DNA of 6,375 nt from Candidatus Coatesiibacteriota bacterium (GTDB lineage Bacteria > RBG-13-66-14). The notes beneath the pieces were generated by a model. That model was not told the DNA's origin, searched no databases, and was given only the letters and a program-made list of their open reading frames with translations. Location of the stretch: NCBI GenBank assembly GCA_030631385.1, contig DAOVLG010000111.1, forward strand, positions 1 to 6,375. The letters run 5' to 3'. Numbering within the stretch: position 1 is the stretch's first letter; every line of letters begins with the position of its first letter. Of the stretch, positions 1 through 5,953 are shown piece by piece. Made by a program: the position numbers and the translations under genes.

Positions 1-347
1 ATCCCGCAATCGGGGTTTTTTCCCAGATAGCCCACGAGTTCAGCCAACGCCCCGTCCAGAACCACCATGTCCGGGTTGAGAAGCATCCGGAATCGTGCCG
101 AGGCCCGGTGGAGTCCCTGGTTGGCGGCCCGGGCGAAGCCCCGGTTGTCGGGGTTGGCTATTACTTCAACGTGGGGAAACTCCCGCCGCAGCATCTCCAC
201 CGTGCCGTCCCCCGAACCGTTGTCCACCACGATAACCTCCGGATCCCGAACCCCTCCCCTCTCGAAAATGGACCGGAGGCATTCCGGAAGAAGCTCACGG
301 CTCCGGTAGCTTACGATGACCACGCTGAGCTCGAGCGCCCCGGCCAT
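1..347 (-). CDS. GT2-family glycosyltransferase, N-terminal part (cut by left window edge)
   Basis: The first 115 codons of a family 2 (GT-A fold) glycosyltransferase are present; the rest lies beyond the left edge. Visible motifs are the opening beta strand LSVVIVSY (residues 7-14), VIVVDNGSGDGT (38-49), the segment NPDNRGFARAANQG (65-78) and LLNPDMVV (89-96). NPD sits where the metal-binding DXD motif falls in this family. This pattern fits the rhamnosyltransferase/WbbL-like branch, which moves a sugar from a nucleotide donor onto a cell-surface glycan at the cytoplasmic face of the membrane. Donor and acceptor cannot be read from this part. The ATG shares its A with the TGA of the aminotransferase upstream (TGATG), and no Shine-Dalgarno sequence is visible, so translation is probably coupled. 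The aminotransferase neighbour suggests an amino-sugar-containing glycan, which is inference. Family assignment is secure; specificity is unknown. Confidence 0.9.
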   Translation of the reverse strand, partial: MAGALELSVVIVSYRSRELLPECLRSIFERGGVRDPEVIVVDNGSGDGTVEMLRREFPHVEVIANPDNRGFARAANQGLHRASARFRMLLNPDMVVLDGALAELVGYLGKNPDCG

Positions 348-1456
348 CAGCGGTAGAAACGGAGGACGGTCTCGATAACGTGGTTCTGATCGTCCTCATT
401 GAGCTGCGGGTACATCGGCAGGGCGATTGCGCGTTCACAAGCCGCCTCGGCCTCGGGAAAGCTGCCCTCGTGATAGCCCAACCCGGCGAAGCAGGGCTGA
501 AGGTGGAGCGGACGGGGGTAGTAGACGGCGTGGCCGACGCCGGCATCCTTGAGGCACCTTGCCAGTTCGTCGCGCCGGGGAGCGGCGATCACGAAGTAGT
601 TGTAGGAGTGGTAATGGTCGGGTAACGGCCGGGGCAGCTCGGCAACCTCGGCCAGAAGGGCGTAACGCTCCGCAACCCGGCGGCGACGGCGGACGTCATC
701 ATCCACCTTTGCGAGTTTGATCCGCAGGAGCGCCGCCTGCAGGGGGTCCAACCGGGAGTTGTAGCCAACGTAATGGTGGTGGTACTTCGGCCTCACCCCA
801 TGGGCACGCAGGATGCGCACCCTCTCGGCCAGTCCGGGATCGTCGGTGACCACCGCCCCGCCGTCCCCCGCAGCGCCCAGGTTCTTCGCGGGGAAGAAAC
901 TGAAGGTAGCGATATCGGCAAGCGAGCCGGCCTTCCGTTTCCGCAGCTCCGCGCCGAAGCTCTGCGCGGCGTCCTCGATGATCTTGACTTCGGGACGACC
1001 CACCGCCTCCCGCAGGGCGTCGTAGTCCAGGGGATCACCGTACAGGTCCACCCCGATCACCACCCGCACCTCCTCATCGGCCACAGCTTTAGCCACCCGA
1101 GCGATGTCCAGGTTAAAACCGACAGGGTCAATGTCAGCGAAGACGGGCCGGTGTCCGAGTCGGACGATGCACGACGCCGTGGCGAAGAAGGTGAAGGGGG
1201 ACGTAAGCACCGTGGAGGCGGGAGGCAGGTCCAGGGACTTCAGGGCCAGCAACAGGGCATCTGAGCCCGAGGCCACGCCGACGGCTTGGTCAACACCCGC
1301 GTAGGCGGCCAGCTCCTCCTCGAAGGCTTCCACCTCGGGGCCGAGGATGTAGCGACCCGAGCGCAGCACTTTAACCGCCGCATCCTCCAGGACGGCGGCG
1401 TTCTCACGGTGAGCTGCGGCCAGATCTACCAGCGGTACGTTACCGCGCCTGTTCAA
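347..1456 (-). CDS. DegT/DnrJ/EryC1/StrS-family PLP-dependent sugar aminotransferase
   Basis: This is a 369-residue fold-type I aminotransferase, normal length for the family. It should transfer an amino group, usually from glutamate, to a keto-sugar bound to a nucleotide, making an amino sugar for a glycan. Numbered from the chosen start, it shows VPLVDL (7-12), GSDALLLAL (64-72), SPFTFFATA (86-94), the PLP-contacting EDAAQS (161-166), the Schiff-base lysine K191 in FSFFPAKNLG, and GYNSRLDPLQAA (231-242). The C-terminal stretch YYPRPLHLQPCF (312-323) followed by LPMYP resembles WbpE-type enzymes acting on UDP-sugars, but the substrate is not certain. I chose the TTG at 1456 because AAAGGAG lies 4 nt upstream. 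A TTG at 1480, overlapping the rex stop as TTGA, would add 8 residues but has no Shine-Dalgarno sequence. The stop overlaps the glycosyltransferase start by one base. Confidence 0.93.
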   Translation of the reverse strand: MNRRGNVPLVDLAAAHRENAAVLEDAAVKVLRSGRYILGPEVEAFEEELAAYAGVDQAVGVASGSDALLLALKSLDLPPASTVLTSPFTFFATASCIVRLGHRPVFADIDPVGFNLDIARVAKAVADEEVRVVIGVDLYGDPLDYDALREAVGRPEVKIIEDAAQSFGAELRKRKAGSLADIATFSFFPAKNLGAAGDGGAVVTDDPGLAERVRILRAHGVRPKYHHHYVGYNSRLDPLQAALLRIKLAKVDDDVRRRRRVAERYALLAEVAELPRPLPDHYHSYNYFVIAAPRRDELARCLKDAGVGHAVYYPRPLHLQPCFAGLGYHEGSFPEAEAACERAIALPMYPQLNEDDQNHVIETVLRFYR

Positions 1457-1460
1457 GCAA

Positions 1461-1467
1461 CTCCTTT
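1461..1467 (-). promoter_or_regulatory. Shine-Dalgarno sequence deciding the aminotransferase start
   Basis: AAAGGAG on the minus strand lies 4 nt before a TTG at 1456-1454. It favours that start over the TTG at 1480, which overlaps the rex stop codon but has no purine-rich sequence before it. The first conserved family motif (VPLVDL) begins seven residues into the shorter protein, as expected. Confidence 0.6.
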
Positions 1468-1476
1468 GGACGGTCC

Positions 1477-2103
1477 TCAATGGTTGATCAGGTGGAAGGA
1501 GAGGCCCTCAAATTCAACGGTCAGATCCACGTTTCGCAGCACGATGTGCGGCGGCACGTTCAGGTTGACCGGGGCGAAGTTGAGAAAGGCCCGCACACCG
1601 GCCTCGACCATCAAATCGGTCACCTGTTGGGCGTTCTGTACGGGAACGCTGATAACGGCGACCTCCACTTTCTCGGAACGGATGATCCTCTCGAGGTCGG
1701 ATATGTCGGCCACCTCGAGTTTGCCGATCCGGGTGCCGATCTTCGCCGAATCGTTGTCCAGGATGGCGACGAAGTGGAAGCCCTGTTTTTCGAACCTGCT
1801 GTAGCATACCAGCGCCGTCCCCAGACAGCCGGCCCCGACCACCGCCACCCGCCAGACACGGTCCTCCACACCGAGTATCTTTGCCAGCCGCTTACGCAGG
1901 AAGCTCACCGGATAGCCACGCCCGGGAATGCCGAATCTGTCAAAGATGCTGAGGTCCTTGCGCACCTGAGCTGCGTTGGTACCGATACCCTCCCCCAGCT
2001 TATCGCTGGAGATGTAATCCACCTCACGGGCCTCCAACTCACCCAGGTAGCGGGTGTAGAGGGAGAGGCGGTGCACGGTGGCCTGGGAGACCTTCCTCTT
2101 CAT
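1477..2103 (-). CDS. rex: Redox-sensing transcriptional repressor Rex
   Basis: This 208-residue protein is full length for Rex, a homodimeric DNA-binding repressor that senses the NADH/NAD+ ratio and releases DNA when NADH binds. The N-terminal winged helix covers about residues 1-80, including SSDKLGEGIGTNAAQVRKDLS (32-52), which contains the recognition region, and a basic GRGYPV wing (61-66). The Rossmann domain starts at VAVVGAGCLGTAL (86-98) with the GxGxxG loop, followed by an acidic cluster ILDNDS (114-119) at the end of the second strand, as expected for NAD(H) over NADP(H). ISVPVQNAQQ (151-160) and LNFAPVNLNVP (174-184) are hallmark later Rex motifs. The ATG overlaps the nifS stop as ATGA and has no clear Shine-Dalgarno sequence, so it is probably translated by coupling to nifS. 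Known Rex proteins control fermentation and respiration genes; the targets here are not visible. Confidence 0.96.
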   Translation of the reverse strand: MKRKVSQATVHRLSLYTRYLGELEAREVDYISSDKLGEGIGTNAAQVRKDLSIFDRFGIPGRGYPVSFLRKRLAKILGVEDRVWRVAVVGAGCLGTALVCYSRFEKQGFHFVAILDNDSAKIGTRIGKLEVADISDLERIIRSEKVEVAVISVPVQNAQQVTDLMVEAGVRAFLNFAPVNLNVPPHIVLRNVDLTVEFEGLSFHLINH

Positions 2104-3242
2104 AGGGCCGATATGTTGCGCAGGCGGTGGATGATGACGGGAAGTCTCTCCAACACGTAGCCGATCTCCTCGTCGGTGGTGTAGCGTGAGAGGGAGAAGC
2201 GTATTGATCCCTGGGCCTGGGCGTGGTCGAAGCCCAGAGCCAGGATGACGTGGCTCGGCTCCAGGGAGCCCGACGAGCAGGCCGAACCGGTGGAGACGGC
2301 AATACCCTCGAAATCCAGGCTCATCACGATGGACTCGCCCTCCAGCCGGTGAAAGAGTACGTTTGACGTGTTCGGGAGGCGTTCCGCTTCACGGGCGAGG
2401 ATGGTGACCTCGGAGATCTCCTGCGTGATCCCCACCTCCAGCTTCGAGCGGAGCCGGATGATCCGCTCCCGGTGATAATCGTCCTCGGGGGTGAGCTCGG
2501 CGGCCCTGCCGAAGGCGACAATGCCCGGCACGTTCTCCGTGGACGCCCGTCGCCGCCTCTCGTGATGACCTCCATGGATGAGATTGAAGGGCGGCTTTAC
2601 CCCCTTGCGCAGGTAGGCCGCTCCCACCCCCTTGGGACCGTGGAGCTTGTGGGCCGAAGCGGAGAGGTAATCCACCGGCAGCTCACGGAGGTTGAGCGGG
2701 ATCTTGCCCACCGCCTGCACGGCGTCGGTATGAAAGAGGACTCCGGCCTCACGGCAAACGACGCCGAGGGCTCCAATATCCTGGACCGTCCCGATCTCGT
2801 TGTTGGCAAGAATGATGCTGACCAGGATGGTGTCGGAGCGGATCGCCTTTTGAAGATCGTCCGGACTCACCAGCCCCTGACCGTCCACCGGCAGCTCGGT
2901 CAGCTCGAAACCATGTTTTACCAGAAAGCGGGCGGTACGCAGGACGGCGGGGTGTTCGATGGCGCTGACGATGAGGTGCCCCCCGCCGGCGCGGGCGGCC
3001 ACGCCCTTGAGGAAGTAGTTGTTCGACTCGGAACCGGAACCGGTGAAGACGATCTCCTCGGCGGTCACCCCCAGGAGGTCGGCTACCTTCTGCCGGGCCT
3101 CGTTCATCGCCTTCGCCGCGCGCTGTCCGAATTGGTGAAAACTCGAGGCGTTCCCGTACTCCTCGCCGAAGTAGGGCAGCATCGCCCCTACAACCTCGGG
3201 CGCGGTCCGGGTGGTGGCGTTGTTATCCAGATAGACCTTCAT
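2100..3242 (-). CDS. nifS: Cysteine desulfurase, NifS/IscS type
   Basis: This 380-residue PLP enzyme removes sulfur from L-cysteine, leaving alanine and an enzyme-bound persulfide that supplies iron-sulfur cluster assembly and other thiolation pathways. Landmarks are YLDNNATT (4-11), TGSGSESNN (67-75), the PLP-stacking histidine in EHPAV (H97), LANNEIGTVQ (145-154), the HTDAVQ aspartate (D173), the PLP lysine in SAHKLHGPKG (K199), and the catalytic cysteine C322 in STGSACSSGS. The short active-site loop after C322 is of the NifS/IscS class, not the SufS class. The usual GGxQERGxRxGTEN segment reads GGHHERRRRASTEN (224-237), with unusual Arg and Ser replacements. The ATG has GAGGT 5 nt upstream. 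It is the first gene of the left block and overlaps rex by 4 nt. No iscU, iscR or other cluster-assembly gene is in the window, so general or specialised sulfur supply cannot be told apart. Confidence 0.95.
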   Translation of the reverse strand: MKVYLDNNATTRTAPEVVGAMLPYFGEEYGNASSFHQFGQRAAKAMNEARQKVADLLGVTAEEIVFTGSGSESNNYFLKGVAARAGGGHLIVSAIEHPAVLRTARFLVKHGFELTELPVDGQGLVSPDDLQKAIRSDTILVSIILANNEIGTVQDIGALGVVCREAGVLFHTDAVQAVGKIPLNLRELPVDYLSASAHKLHGPKGVGAAYLRKGVKPPFNLIHGGHHERRRRASTENVPGIVAFGRAAELTPEDDYHRERIIRLRSKLEVGITQEISEVTILAREAERLPNTSNVLFHRLEGESIVMSLDFEGIAVSTGSACSSGSLEPSHVILALGFDHAQAQGSIRFSLSRYTTDEEIGYVLERLPVIIHRLRNISAL

Positions 3243-3272
3243 CGCTGACCTCGTGTCGCTCGCTGTTGAGAA

Positions 3273-3300
3273 ATACTATTTATAAATGGATCACCGTCAG
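3273..3300 (-). promoter_or_regulatory. Weak candidate sigma70-type promoter for nifS-rex-aminotransferase-glycosyltransferase
   Basis: On the minus strand CTGACG (3300-3295, 4 of 6 matches to TTGACA) is followed after 16 nt by TAGTAT (3278-3273, 4 of 6 matches to TATAAT), about 30 nt before the nifS ATG. It lies in an AT-rich patch that also holds the 10-bp palindrome ATTTATAAAT (3278-3287). Position is sensible but both hexamers are weak, and the promoter preferences of this organism are unknown. Confidence 0.25.
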
Positions 3301-3424
3301 TAAACGGACCAATTAAAAGATGTATCTTCCTTATAAATATGGCGGTTAGAAGAAAGCGTGTGTTCACCTTAGCACCTATAGAAAGTGGCGCCTTGGACGA
3401 AGAAAACGGTTCTTTAGTTCCTTC

Positions 3425-3502
3425 GTAGGGCGGGGTTTCCTAACCCCGCCGCCACTTTGCGATTAGTATGCCTTTTCGGCGGGGATTCAATCCCCGCCCT
3501 AC
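3425..3502. repeat. Compound GC-rich palindrome, REP/BIME-like intergenic repeat
   Basis: Outer arms GTAGGGCGGGG (3425-3435) and CCCCGCCCTAC (3492-3502) are a perfect 11-bp inverted repeat. Each arm is itself half of a smaller hairpin. The left hairpin pairs 3429-3437 with 3442-3450 around the loop TCCT. The right hairpin pairs 3478-3486 with 3490-3498 around TCA. The inner arms CCCCGCCG (3444-3451) and CGGCGGGG (3477-3484) are also inverted repeats of each other. The element can therefore fold as two adjacent hairpins or as one long stem. A pair of related palindromes in opposite orientation between genes is the layout of BIME/REP-type dispersed repeats. Only one copy is in this window, so dispersal is inferred. 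No flanking target-site duplication or T run was found. Confidence 0.7.
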
Positions 3503-3621
3503 CTCTTTCTTAGTGGGGTTCCAGTTGATCCAGATAAGGGTTGTGATCCCTTTATAAATACAGAGTTATCTTAGCATAATAGTCATCAGACTCACCGGAA
3601 GGATGGGGCGAAGAGGTAAAC

Positions 3622-4445
3622 CTACGGGTAGTAGGTCACCTCGGTGACCTCCCAGGGATCTCCGCCCACGTCGTCGGGCTGGAAGGTGTGTCTGTACGGG
3701 CTCTGGGGCAGCTCACCACCGCGGACGTAGAGATGGACCTTGCAGTTTACGGGTGAGTCGAGCCCGTTGCTGGACGCGTACTCGACCTGAATCTGATAGG
3801 TCGCCCGCCGCGTGTTGATGATGGTGATGTACTCCGGCCCGTAGCCGAAGGAATCGGGGATGTCCAGGATCATCCCGCCGATGTTGGGGTCGTCCTCGGA
3901 GCAATCGTTGCCCAGGTCATCTATGGTGTGCAGGTTCAGGTTGGCGAAATCCGAGCCGGGTCACTCCACCGAACACATGATCGGATCACGGGAGGGGCTC
4001 CAATCCCCGGAGAGGTTGAACACCGGGCTGTACTCGAGGACCGTCCCACCGGGAAGGCGCGGACGTAGATCTCCAGGGTGTTCCAACTGTTGAAGAGCCG
4101 GACCTAGCGGAAGAACTCCCATCGCGTCGTCGGTTCACCCGAATCGTCGAAAACCTGCCCCATCTCGTGGTCGGAGAGAACGTAGGGCTCGGTCTTGTTG
4201 CGGACGATCTCAACGTACCCGTCCCAGAAGTCGGGGGTGTTGAGGGGGTCGGTATCGGTAACCGTTCCGTGGACGATGACCACGCGGTCGTCGTAGGGGA
4301 CGGTCGAGCCGTCGGGGTAAATCAGACCCGAAGCGTAGCCGGTTACCTCGATGTCGGCCATGGGGTTGGGCAACGGCTAGGCGGGCTCGCAACCGGTCAC
4401 ACCCCAAAGCGACATCATAACCAGAAATACCGCAAGCCCTCTCAC
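3622..4445 (-). pseudogene. Broken lipoprotein gene with Ig-like and DUF2135/YfaP-like regions (three nonsense codons, one frameshift)
   Basis: The GTG at 4445 overlaps the gmk stop as GTGA and opens a lipoprotein signal peptide: MRGLAVFLVMMSLWG then VTGC, with the lipobox cysteine at residue 19. The frame meets TAG at 4379-4377, continues with IEVTGYASGLIYP and a beta-rich, Ig-like stretch, meets TAG at 4106-4104, continues as VRLFNSWNTLEIYVRAFP, then slips at a C run (4051-4053). Restoring one C gives GGTVLEYSPVFNLSGDWSP, then a TGA at 3963-3961, then PGSDFANLNLHTIDD and GYGPEYITI to a final TAG at 3624-3622. The corrected length is exactly 274 codons plus stop. The C-terminal half resembles DUF2135/YfaP-type secreted domains as I recall them, where W and DLDLH are usual at the TGA and ANLNLH positions. 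Function is unknown; it was presumably membrane-anchored outside the cytoplasm. Sequencing or assembly error cannot be excluded. Confidence 0.82.
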
Positions 4446-5071
4446 ACGCGCCCCCACAGCTCGGGGAATAGCTCCTCCAACAGCTTCTTCTGACGAGACC
4501 TGCGGTGCTGTTCGTCGTTGATGATCGTCTCCACCTCGTCCACCGCTCGGGCCAGGTCGTCGTTGACCACTATGTGGTCGTAGTCCGGGGCGCGTCGGAG
4601 CTCATCCAGGGCGTTCTTCATCCGCCGCTCGACCGCCTCGGGCCCCTCGGAACGTCGGTTCTCCAGCCGGCGGCGCAGCGTCTTAAGATCCGGCGGCACG
4701 ACAAAGATCAGGAGAGCCTTGGGGTACAGCTTCCGGATCGAATCGCCCCCCCGTACGTCAATATCGAGGACCACGTTACGACACTCGTCCAGCACCCGCT
4801 CCAGGGGTGCTCTCGGCGTGCCGTACCGGTAGCCGTGCACCCGGGCGGTTTCGATGTAGCCACCCTCACTCTTTAGAAGTAGGAACTCTTTTTCGGTGAG
4901 GAAGCGGTACTGAACCCCGTCCACCTCGTTGGCCCGCTTCGGACGCGTGGTGGCCGAGACGGAGTAGAAAAATTCCGGGTGGCGTTTCGCCAGCTCGTTG
5001 AAGATGGTCGTCTTACCGCCACCGGAGGGCGATGAGATCACGATGGGGATGCCGTGGAGTTTATCCATCAT
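4442..5071 (-). CDS. gmk: Guanylate kinase
   Basis: This 209-residue P-loop kinase phosphorylates GMP to GDP with ATP, an essential step in GTP and dGTP supply in the cytoplasm. It shows the Walker A loop SPSGGGKT (14-21, K20), the GMP-binding SVSATTRPKR (37-46) and DGVQYRF (51-57), GYRYGTPRAPLERVL (80-94), the Walker B-like strand VVLDIDVRGG (100-109), IFVVPP (122-127), the lid-region arginines RRRLENRR (133-140) with a second RRM (149-151), and IVVNDDL (167-173). Length and motif order match bacterial Gmk. GYRYGT replaces the more usual GNYYGT in the GMP-binding loop. The start is ATG-ATG; GAGG lies 4 nt before the first and 7 nt before the second, so either could be used. It starts 6 nt after yicC, and its TGA overlaps the lipoprotein GTG. 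Confidence 0.97.
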   Translation of the reverse strand: MMDKLHGIPIVISSPSGGGKTTIFNELAKRHPEFFYSVSATTRPKRANEVDGVQYRFLTEKEFLLLKSEGGYIETARVHGYRYGTPRAPLERVLDECRNVVLDIDVRGGDSIRKLYPKALLIFVVPPDLKTLRRRLENRRSEGPEAVERRMKNALDELRRAPDYDHIVVNDDLARAVDEVETIINDEQHRRSRQKKLLEELFPELWGRV

Positions 5072-5077
5072 CGAACC

Positions 5078-5953
5078 TCAGGCGATGTTAGATACCTGCT
5101 CCCGGATCCGATCCAGGGTCACCTTCATCTCCAGCACCAGGGGCGTGATCTCGGTGCCGGCGGCCTTGCTTCCACAGGTGTTGAGCTCGCGGTGTATCTC
5201 CAGGCAGAGAAAATCCAGGCGGCGTCCCTGGGGCTCAATGGACTCCAGGGCCGAGCGGAAGGCCGCGAGATGGCCTTCCAGACGGTCCAGCTCCTCGGTC
5301 ACATCGGCCTTGGCGGCCAGATAGGCCACCTCCTTCGCCAATCGCTCCCGGTCCAACTCGGCGCCGGTCAACTCGGAGATCCTCTCCCCGATCGCCCTCT
5401 TTATCCTCTCCGGCACGGCATCGGCGAGAGAACGGAGGGTTTTTAGATCACCGGCGAGCCGTTCGAGCATCCCCTCGATCTTACCCTGAAGAACCTCCCC
5501 CTCCCGCCGTCGGGATTTTGCCAGGCCCTCGACAGCCTCCGTTGCAGCAGAAACGAGCGCCTTCCGCAAGCGCTCCGAATCCAATCGGCCCTCGACCTCA
5601 CCGACCACGCCGGGCAGGCGGAGGACCTCGTACGCCGTCAATCCCCGATCCACCTCGGGGGGCAGCTCGCCGGCCGCCTCCAGGTAACCCCGCGCCAGTT
5701 CAAGATCAACCTTGGGTCTGGCCTCGGGACCGGTGAACCCCGCGAGCTCCAGGCATGAGAGGGTAACGTTGCCCCGGTTGACGTGCTCCCGAATCAGGTT
5801 CAAGAGTAGCTGCTCAAAGACCGACAAGGGCGATGGCAGACGGAACTTGACCGACAGGTATTTCCCGTTGACGCTCTTGGCCTCCAGCACCAGCAGATCA
5901 TCGTCCCTGGCCCAGCGCCCCGCAGCGTAGCCGGTCATGCTCTCCACGGCCAC
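5078..5953 (-). CDS. yicC: YicC/YloC-family endoribonuclease
   Basis: This 291-residue protein matches the YicC family in length and layout. The N-terminal YicC domain opens with ESMTGYAAG (4-12), followed by EAKSVNGKYLSVKFRLP (24-40) and the VNRGNVTLS segment (58-66). The middle contains LRLPGVVG (111-118) and a charged helical stretch. The C-terminal DUF1732 region has KADVTEELDRLEGHL (215-229), GRRLDFLCLEIHRELNT (243-259) with GSKA, and the ending VTLDRIREQVSNI. Family members have been described as endoribonucleases involved in RNA turnover; that role is taken from the family. In the LDF motif, L-E-I-H stands where Q-E-(M/F)-N is more typical. The start is GTG, directly after the TAG of the TPR gene, with GGGAG 9 nt upstream; a GTG two codons later is possible. 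yicC next to gmk is a common bacterial pairing. Confidence 0.93.
   Translation of the reverse strand: MAVESMTGYAAGRWARDDDLLVLEAKSVNGKYLSVKFRLPSPLSVFEQLLLNLIREHVNRGNVTLSCLELAGFTGPEARPKVDLELARGYLEAAGELPPEVDRGLTAYEVLRLPGVVGEVEGRLDSERLRKALVSAATEAVEGLAKSRRREGEVLQGKIEGMLERLAGDLKTLRSLADAVPERIKRAIGERISELTGAELDRERLAKEVAYLAAKADVTEELDRLEGHLAAFRSALESIEPQGRRLDFLCLEIHRELNTCGSKAAGTEITPLVLEMKVTLDRIREQVSNIA

Larger units (their letters stand above)
3243..3621. other. Intergenic region without a supported gene
   Basis: This 379-base gap separates nifS from the broken lipoprotein gene. It is clearly more AT-rich than the flanking genes, and I see no open frame with coding character and no tRNA or other RNA fold. 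It holds the compound GC-rich palindrome at 3425-3502, the weak nifS promoter candidate at 3273-3300, and three copies of TATAAAT at 3281-3287, 3332-3338 and 3553-3559. A short inverted repeat AAGGG/CCCTT spans 3536-3552 near the end of the lipoprotein gene but lacks a T run, so I do not call it a terminator. Confidence 0.8.

Noticed and set aside
1480..2160. A 226-codon open frame on the plus strand antisense to rex
   Set aside because: It lies opposite the clear rex gene, arises from GC-rich codon periodicity, and its translation has no recognisable motif.
2472..3248. A 258-codon open frame on the plus strand antisense to nifS
   Set aside because: It mirrors the nifS codon pattern in GC-rich DNA, and its product is low-complexity in character with no family resemblance.
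3425..3502. CRISPR repeat or insertion-sequence end
   Set aside because: There is one unit only, no regular spacers, no transposase and no target duplication nearby.
3536..3552. Rho-independent terminator (AAGGG/CCCTT) after the lipoprotein gene
   Set aside because: The stem is only 5 bp and is not followed by a T run on either strand.
3541..3558. Rex operator starting with a perfect TTGTGA half
   Set aside because: The second half (TATAAA against TCACAA) matches only 3 of 6, and the site is about 300 bp from nifS.
3622..3873. A separate small 83-codon gene at the end of the lipoprotein region
   Set aside because: Coding similarity continues upstream in the same frame past the TGA at 3963, so it is the tail of the broken gene and not an independent start.
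3622..4445. Pyrrolysine, selenocysteine or amber-recoded lipoprotein
   Set aside because: The gene also has a frameshift and both TAG and TGA interruptions, no SECIS-like hairpin was recognised after the TGA, and TAG is a normal stop at the end of the TPR gene. Decay is simpler.
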